From Ahaetulla prasina (taxonomy: Eukaryota; Chordata; Lepidosauria; Squamata; Colubridae), in NCBI RefSeq assembly GCF_028640845.1, contig NC_080540.1:52310561-52374560 (forward strand): DNA of 64,000 bases. Reading direction: 5' to 3'. The translations under genes and the position numbers were made by a program. Each line of letters starts with the position of its first letter. Positions within the stretch are counted from its first letter, which is position 1. The notes under the pieces are model-generated. The model worked only from the letters and a program-made list of their open reading frames with translations. It was not told where the DNA came from and did no database searches. Positions 58,212-64,000 of the stretch are shown here, one piece after another.

Positions 58212-60111
58212 AGTTAGTGAATGTGGAACTATCTATATAAAATTTATCATCTATATATCTATATGTGTGTGAGTGTGTTTCTTGAATTCTGTGATTTTTT
58301 TAATAGAAATACATCTTAGTAAATATATTAATATTTATTTAAATAGTTCTTAGCTATACATTCACACTGATGTTTAATGTGAGATAAGCAATATGATATA
58401 TTTACATGTGCAAATGAAAAAAAAAATCCTTCGAATAATTATTTCCAGGTATTATTTTTTTAAAGAAAACTTAAAACCAGAAATCTACCTTAAGGGATCT
58501 ATTCCAAAATAATAGGGAAGGTTAAAGCAAATATTTGTTGGAGCAAATATAAAAACTAAAACTTGAAACCATGCAAAGTAGTTTTGCTGTATAAAAAGCT
58601 TTGCTTCTTCCAGTGAACAAAAAAAACAATGTTTTCAGAGCAATTTTCTTGAAGAAATCAATACTGTTGTAGACTTATTCTAAGGAAATAGAGGTAAAAA
58701 TGTAGTTTGCTTTCCTTTTTTATTCCAGAGTGAGTAATGCTTTGAATGTTATTTATTCAACATGCCCTGAAACTCTGAAATCATAAAGCATTCTGTGCCT
58801 TACAGAAACAACAGAATAAGCATTTATTTAAAAGAACATGCAAGAATACTGATAGAAGTTCAAAAAAATACAACAGCAGATATTTAAATAGTATTGGAAA
58901 CATATCTTCACAATGGAAATCAGCAATTTTATCAGCTTTTCAAATACAGTTAGAATAATTTAAGAAGAGACTATGGTATTTTGGAACAATTTTTATAGTA
59001 GTTAAGTATATGAGTCTATTTACTAATGAATATGCCTTCTCAACATTGATGTACAGGAAATTTTTAGTTAATAATTTAATGTGTGAACAAATTCAATGGA
59101 AGCAGTTTTTTTAAAAAAATAATAACCATTTATTATTCGTGTTGCAGATTAATTTTTGCTATCTTATCAAGGAATGATTTAGGAATAGATGCTTTAAATA
59201 TGATCCGCAAGTTCACAGAAAAAATGACAAAGATGTGACAAGATTTTTTTAAAAAATCTTGTACCAAAGAAAGAAAGATTGATTAATTCATCATTCAGGC
59301 AAACTACTGAAGGCTTAAAATTCTACACCTGAATTTTATATTTGCATAAATGTTTCTCGTGCTGAATTAAGATTACGATTTCTTTCTCCCTAAAAATTCT
59401 TTATCTTAAAAATTCTTTATCTTAAACAACTTTAGTCCCCTTATTCCTGGAATATTAACTATTAAAGGGTTTTTCTTTTACTACATTGGGTAGCATATTT
59501 GAGTAAGCCCTATGATTTAGAAATTCAGGTCTCTTTTTATTTACTTTTAAGTCATCAAAATGGTTAAATATTGGAAATAAATTGAAAATATATCTATGTA
59601 GCACATAATTGGCATCTGCAGAAGGTTGAAGAAGCACATCACAGATGTGGCAAATTTACTTGGGGGTAACATAGTACGATAATTCCTTTTATATTGTATT
59701 TAAATAAAAATGCTTACCATAAATGCAATTTTAGTTAAATGTGTTTGCCAGCATTTCAGAACTTAATATCCTTTATTTAACCATTTCTACAATGACAATC
59801 CACTTTGAATGGTACTCAGTTTCACTCTGAGGTGACTTTACAAATTTAAATAATAAATGAAACAAACAAACAGTAATTCCAAGAAAACCACATGGATATG
59901 TCTCTCTAGGTTCCCTGAATCAATCTCAACTTGAAGGATTACTTTTCAGAAATGTCATAGTTCCTGATAAAGATTCTGTATTTTAAGCTTTTAACTGATT
60001 AGATAGCTGCAATAACATTTTTAATGATTTTGGATGGGTCGCTTTGTGGTAAATACATTTCTTCCCCATGGTAAGAATTTCCCTTGAGTTAATAACAAAT
60101 AAAATCATGGA
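58212..60111. other. Intronic sequence, no recognised feature
   Basis: 1.9 kb, AT-rich; no repeat family recognised. Confidence 0.5.
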
Positions 60112-60142
60112 TAAAAGAGCCAGTTTGGTGTAGTGGTTAAGG
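60112..60142 (+). mobile_element. tRNA-related SINE (type B), left part
   Basis: aaaagagccagtttggtgta then gtggttaagg, the tRNA-like head. It continues at 61352 after the hAT insertion. Confidence 0.85.
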
Positions 60143-61343
60143 CAGGGCTGGGTTCCAAATTTTTTTACTACCGGTTCTGTGGGTGTGGCTTATTTGGTGG
60201 ACGGGGCTTGGTGGTCATGTGACTGAGTGGGCATGGCCAACTTGAACTCACTCAGGGCAGGTGGGGCGGCACCTTGCAATGAATGACATCAAGTTGGCCA
60301 CGCCCTCTCAGTCACATGACCAATGCTGCAGAGACAGGGCAATTTCTCCCGGGGGAGAGCCAAAGCTTCACCACCTCCTCTTTTCCTCAGAGGAGCTGCC
60401 TCCAAGTCCTTGTGAAGGGACACACACGCACATACACAACACAACACAACATAACAGACTCATACACAATGTAAAAGCAGCTGCACTTCACCCAAAATGG
60501 CCCCTGCAACAAGCAGGAACCTTACACAGCCACAAAAAGCTCAAAAACCAACTTTCACACTTTACACACACACAACACAACACAACTGACACACACACAC
60601 ACAAAATGCCACTTACAGCTTTGTGAGATTCTGTGTGTTTGTGTAGTTAGAGTGAAACACTACAGAAACACATCAAATCTCAGAAAGCTGAACAAATATT
60701 TTATTATTTTATTTTATTTATATTTTTTAGATCAGGGGTCTCCAACCTTAGTAACTTGAAGGTTTGTGGACTTCAACTCCCAGAGTTCCTCAGCCAGCAA
60801 AGGCACTGAGATGGATTGCAGGCAGGCAAGCAGATTCAGTTGCTAGCTGATGCAACTGATTGCAGAAGCTGAAGAAAAGCGAGCCCGAAAGGAGCAGTAA
60901 TTATGTAAGTGAGGAGGGGGAATTGGGTGGACCAGAGGAAAAAAAAGGTTTTAAAAGGCTCCTCTGACGATCCCAGCTGAAGTAGCTTAATCACAGCCCA
61001 GAACCTCTTAACTCAGCTGGGATCGCCAGAGGAGCCTTTTAAAACCTTTTGGTTTAACAACCTATTCAGCAGAAGAGGTTGTTAAAAAAACTTTTAAAGG
61101 GTTCTGATGATCCCTGTTCAGCTGCGCGATCATCAGAGGGTTATTTTTTACTTTTAAAAACCTTTTTTTGGCTGAAGAAAAGATGCTTTTAAAAGTAAAA
61201 AAAAAAACCAAAAAACCCTCTAATGATCGGGGAACCGGTTCGGGGGCATGGCCACCAGCCATTACTACCAATTCTTCGAACGCTAGCAGATTTTTACTAC
61301 CGGCTCTCCAGAACCGGAGCAAACCGGGAGCAATCCACCACTG
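60143..61343. mobile_element. hAT-type element, 1201 bp, inside a SINE
   Basis: Starts cagggctgggttcc and ends aatccaccactg. Perfect 8-bp duplication ggttaagg (60135-60142 and 61344-61351). No transposase. Contains an internal hairpin (60943-60980 with 61013-61050, 37 of 38 paired, 32-base loop), an AACAC-rich stretch near 60430-60600 and a piece of another hAT-like repeat. Confidence 0.93.
60734..60805. mobile_element. hAT-like MITE fragment within the larger hAT element
   Basis: caggggtctccaaccttagt, then tttgtggacttcaactccca and cctcagccagcaaag; inverted relative of 5076-5147. Only one terminus is visible. Confidence 0.6.
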
Positions 61344-61351
61344 GGTTAAGG

Positions 61352-61540
61352 CATTAGGCTAAATACTGGAAATTGTAGTCCCATCTTAGGCACAAACCTA
61401 ATGACTTTGGCCCAGTCATTCTTTCTCAGCACCAAGAAGAAGGTGACTAGGACACATCACTTGTGAAAATGTTACTTAGAAAACTTGTCCAGACAATCAC
61501 CAAGAATCAACCCACTCAAAAGCACTCAAAAGCAAACAAA
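61352..61540 (+). mobile_element. tRNA-related SINE (type B), right part
   Basis: cattaggctaaatactggaa, B-box-like ttgtagtcccatct, then actttggcccagtcattctt and tctcagcacc. It resumes exactly after the duplicated ggttaagg. Confidence 0.85.
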
Positions 61541-62780
61541 CAAACAAACCCTTTTCTATGTAAGGATTTGTTTCTCAAACATATTCTCATTCTTTTTTCT
61601 TCCTCTAGGTTTAGCTTACAAATAATTATGTAGGATGTTAAAACATAGCAGTGAAACTGAAAGGTACATAAATGATATATTGTATATTCAAATGTCTCAG
61701 AAACTGTGGTTAAAATTTTAGGCTAATCCTAATGATTAACTCTTGCCTAGGAGGTCATAAATCAATAGATTCTGTTCCTTGAAAGTTTGGTGTTAATTTT
61801 TCCTATCACACTTGTTGCACTGCAAATTTCCGTAAAATATAAAAATACCCATAGGATTTATTGTCAGTTGAGAATTGTGCATCTACTTTGAAATCTTGAA
61901 CAGGAAGAGCTCAAGGCCATAATGCTGCTCTTTATAAATAATTTAGAGAGCTGGATATTAATTTTCAATGACAAACATGCCACCAGCCATTTGGATGGCA
62001 TAAAAAGTATATGCATGATGCTGTAACATTCTGTATTTCTAATAGGAATATGCAGATGAATGCCAAGGTATTACTAATAATAATCCCTTTGTGGAATGTC
62101 CATTATCTTCACAATGAAACAATAATATTAAAAGTTAATTCTATATAAAACTGCATAATAATGCTAATATATTCATTTAGTCAAAAATTCTTTTTTTTTA
62201 AAAAAAATGTCACCTCCAGAGATAGGTCTGAAGTCAGTGAGGAATTTTTTGAAATCAGAAAGTTTTGACACTTCATTATTTCATGTAGAAAGTAAAGATT
62301 TTTTTTTCTTTTTCTTCACTTTGGTGGACTTATTCTGATTTCTTTCTGAATATGAAGAAATGAAAACTCAAGTAAATAATGTACATTAAACATGAAGTTA
62401 AATTTACAAACCCCTTGGTTTAGCAGGAAGGCAAATGAAAAGATAATGAACTTGGTAGAGAGGCAGAGAGAGATGCTCAGTGCATGTAACCCATATAACA
62501 TCATATGCTATTTGTGTTATTGACCCAAATAAAAAAGATGAAAACTGGAATGGAATGACACAAAGCATAAATATCACTTATTATTTGTGGAACATTTAAT
62601 GGATAAAAGAGCAAATTGATGCAGACTGTACTCTTTGTTCATTTTTCATGGCCCAATTTGCCTATTTGTTTAAGATTTGGATAGTGAGATAGGCGGTGTA
62701 TAAATTAAATATATAAAATAAAAATATTGTTTCTAAATGTCTATCAGAACATACGTCATGCATGATAATCATTCTTGACT
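61541..62780. other. Intronic sequence; possible conserved block at 61890-62110
   Basis: Non-repetitive; no coding signal. Conservation untested. Confidence 0.35.
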
Positions 62781-62788
62781 CTCCAGAA

Positions 62789-63026
62789 CAGGGGTCCCCC
62801 ACCTAAGGGTCAAGGCCCACTACTGGGCCATGGTCTATTTATAACCAGGCCATCGCATGCACAGCCTGACTCAAATGGAGAGGGGGTGTCAGTGCTCAAA
62901 GCCTCACTCACAGCAAGCTGCAGGAGCCAGCGCACACAGTCCCACTTACCGTTTGGACAAAAACATCCCATCTTTCCCCCTCCCCTCCCTCACTAGGCCA
63001 CCAATCTGAAAAGGTTGTGGAATCTG
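62789..63026. mobile_element. hAT-type MITE, 238 bp
   Basis: Starts caggggtcccccacc and ends aaggttgtggaatctg, a decayed mirror. Flanks ctccagaa (62781-62788) and ctccaaaa (63027-63034) match at 7 of 8. Confidence 0.8.
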
Positions 63027-63055
63027 CTCCAAAACACTCAATTGCATGTTCATCA

Positions 63056-63280
63056 AAGGAAGAAGAAGAAGAAGAAGAAGAAGAAGAAGAAGAAGAAGAA
63101 GAAGAAGAAGAAGAAGAAGAAGAAGAAGAAGAAGAAGAAGAAGAAGAGGAGGAGGAGGAGGAGGAGGAGGAGGAGGAGGAGGAGGAGGAGGAGGAGGAGG
63201 AGGAGGAGGAGGAGGAGGAGGAGGAGGAGGAGGAAGAAGAAGAGGAAGAAGAAGAGGAAGAAGAAGAGGAAGAAGCAGTA
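63056..63280. repeat. (GAA)n-(GGA)n purine array, about 225 bp
   Basis: About 30 gaa units, about 28 gga units, then mixed units, ending in short GCA repeats. All purine on the plus strand to about 63274. Open frames in three phases (poly-Lys/Arg, poly-Glu, poly-Gly/Arg) are artefacts of the repeat. Confidence 0.97.
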
Positions 63281-63294
63281 GCAGCAGCAGCAGC

Positions 63295-64000
63295 AGCTTC
63301 TTAGATTTGGCATGACTAGATCACGTCCACGAAGATATGGCTACCACAGAACACAGGAATGTATGTATGTGTATGTGCTACATGGTTTCTGGCCTTTACA
63401 TCTCCCTATTTAGCCAATAAATATTTGGCTGCTCTTTCTTCATTGTTGAGAGTTGGAGACTGTACCATGTTTATGATTCTGCCAACTTCAGCCCCAACAT
63501 TACCAAACTGCACTTAAATTTGGGGGTTTAGTAAATAAAAGAAGGACCAGTGGAATAATTAAGGCTAAATCCCAGAGCCAAACTCCAAGGCACTACATTT
63601 GGGGAATAGCAATAAGCCTGATTGGGGCATCTGAATAACTAGCAAACAGATTAAAATAATGTAGTCTCTGGCATTATTTCTTCTTGCTTTAAAAATATTT
63701 TATAACATGATGCAGCCAGGTAAGATACACACAATATTACAGATGCTTATTTTTTTTTCTGTTCATATATCATCTTTTTGAGCAATAAAAGAATATGGCC
63801 AAAGTAAGCTCTGTTTCCATTTTTGCAGAGTGGATAGTGCTAGGATTTAATTAATTTTAAAGTACAAAACTTCATATGCAGTTTTCAAATCAGACTGGAC
63901 AAACAGATCCCCAATATACAAGAAATGTTGGAGCTGCTAGAAATTACCAAAGATGGAGGAGATCTGAGGAGAAGAGATGTTAGTTATTCCTTGAAACTGA
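63295..64000. other. Intronic sequence, no recognised feature
   Basis: Nothing recognised to the window end. Confidence 0.55.

Larger units (their letters stand above)
45897..64000 (+). other. GRM7: GRM7 intron (5' part) downstream of the 936-bp exon
   Basis: Starts with donor gtaggt and runs past the window end. The exon for TM7 and the C-terminal tail is not present. Contents: large simple-sequence arrays (47144, 48421, 51431, 63056), LINE tails, SINEs, a LINE flanked by long direct repeats (54187-55273), an hAT element inside a SINE (60112-61540) and another hAT element (62789-63026). Confidence 0.85.

Noticed and set aside
63056..63280. CRISPR-like or other spaced repeat array
   Set aside because: No array in the window has unique spacers between constant repeats; all are pure simple sequence.
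63015..63315. Poly-Lys/Arg, poly-Glu, poly-Gly and poly-Leu frames
   Set aside because: They are the reading phases of a GAA/GGA array, not genes.

Overview
The window is vertebrate nuclear DNA, almost certainly from a squamate reptile and most likely an advanced snake. It is AT-rich, has no compact gene layout, and holds three small islands of intact protein-coding sequence in a sea of introns and transposable elements. The coding islands are consecutive plus-strand exons of the group III metabotropic glutamate receptor 7 gene (GRM7): a 201-bp exon (6357-6557), a 140-bp exon (13276-13415) and a 936-bp exon (44961-45896). All have canonical AG/GT borders and compatible phases (1-1, 1-0, 0-0). 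They encode the end of the glutamate-binding lobe, the cysteine-rich linker and transmembrane helices 1-6. The 5' exons lie left of the window. The last exons (TM7 and C-tail) lie to the right.

Layout: 1-6356 is the 3' part of the preceding intron; 6558-13275 is a 6.7-kb intron; 13416-44960 is a 31.5-kb intron; 45897-64000 is the start of the next intron. I see no other gene, no RNA gene and no promoter.

The snake-type evidence is the repeat content. There are many 5'-truncated CR1-group LINEs (classical CR1 and a CR1-L3/Rex1-like family), and the L3-like ones carry (TAGAA)n tails at their 3' ends. That link between a LINE tail and a microsatellite is what I recall being reported as 'microsatellite seeding' in snakes. 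L2-like LINEs, a second jockey-superfamily LINE, an L1 piece, two kinds of tRNA-related SINE, short Penelope-like ends and many small hAT-type DNA transposons are also present. Several of these have readable target-site duplications, so their borders can be given to the base.

The most unusual observations are: a LINE fragment flanked by about 150-160 bp direct repeats (54187-55273); a tail-only (AAAT)n insertion with a perfect 19-bp target duplication (19626-19689); two Penelope-like ends 2 kb apart with 13- and 15-bp duplications, one a near-perfect foldback and one carrying a decayed hammerhead-like fold; a hAT element ending 68 bases before the 936-bp GRM7 exon; and an hAT element inserted in a SINE with a perfect 8-bp duplication. 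I found no convincing new multi-gene system. The interest lies in transposon structure and in possible intronic regulatory sequence.
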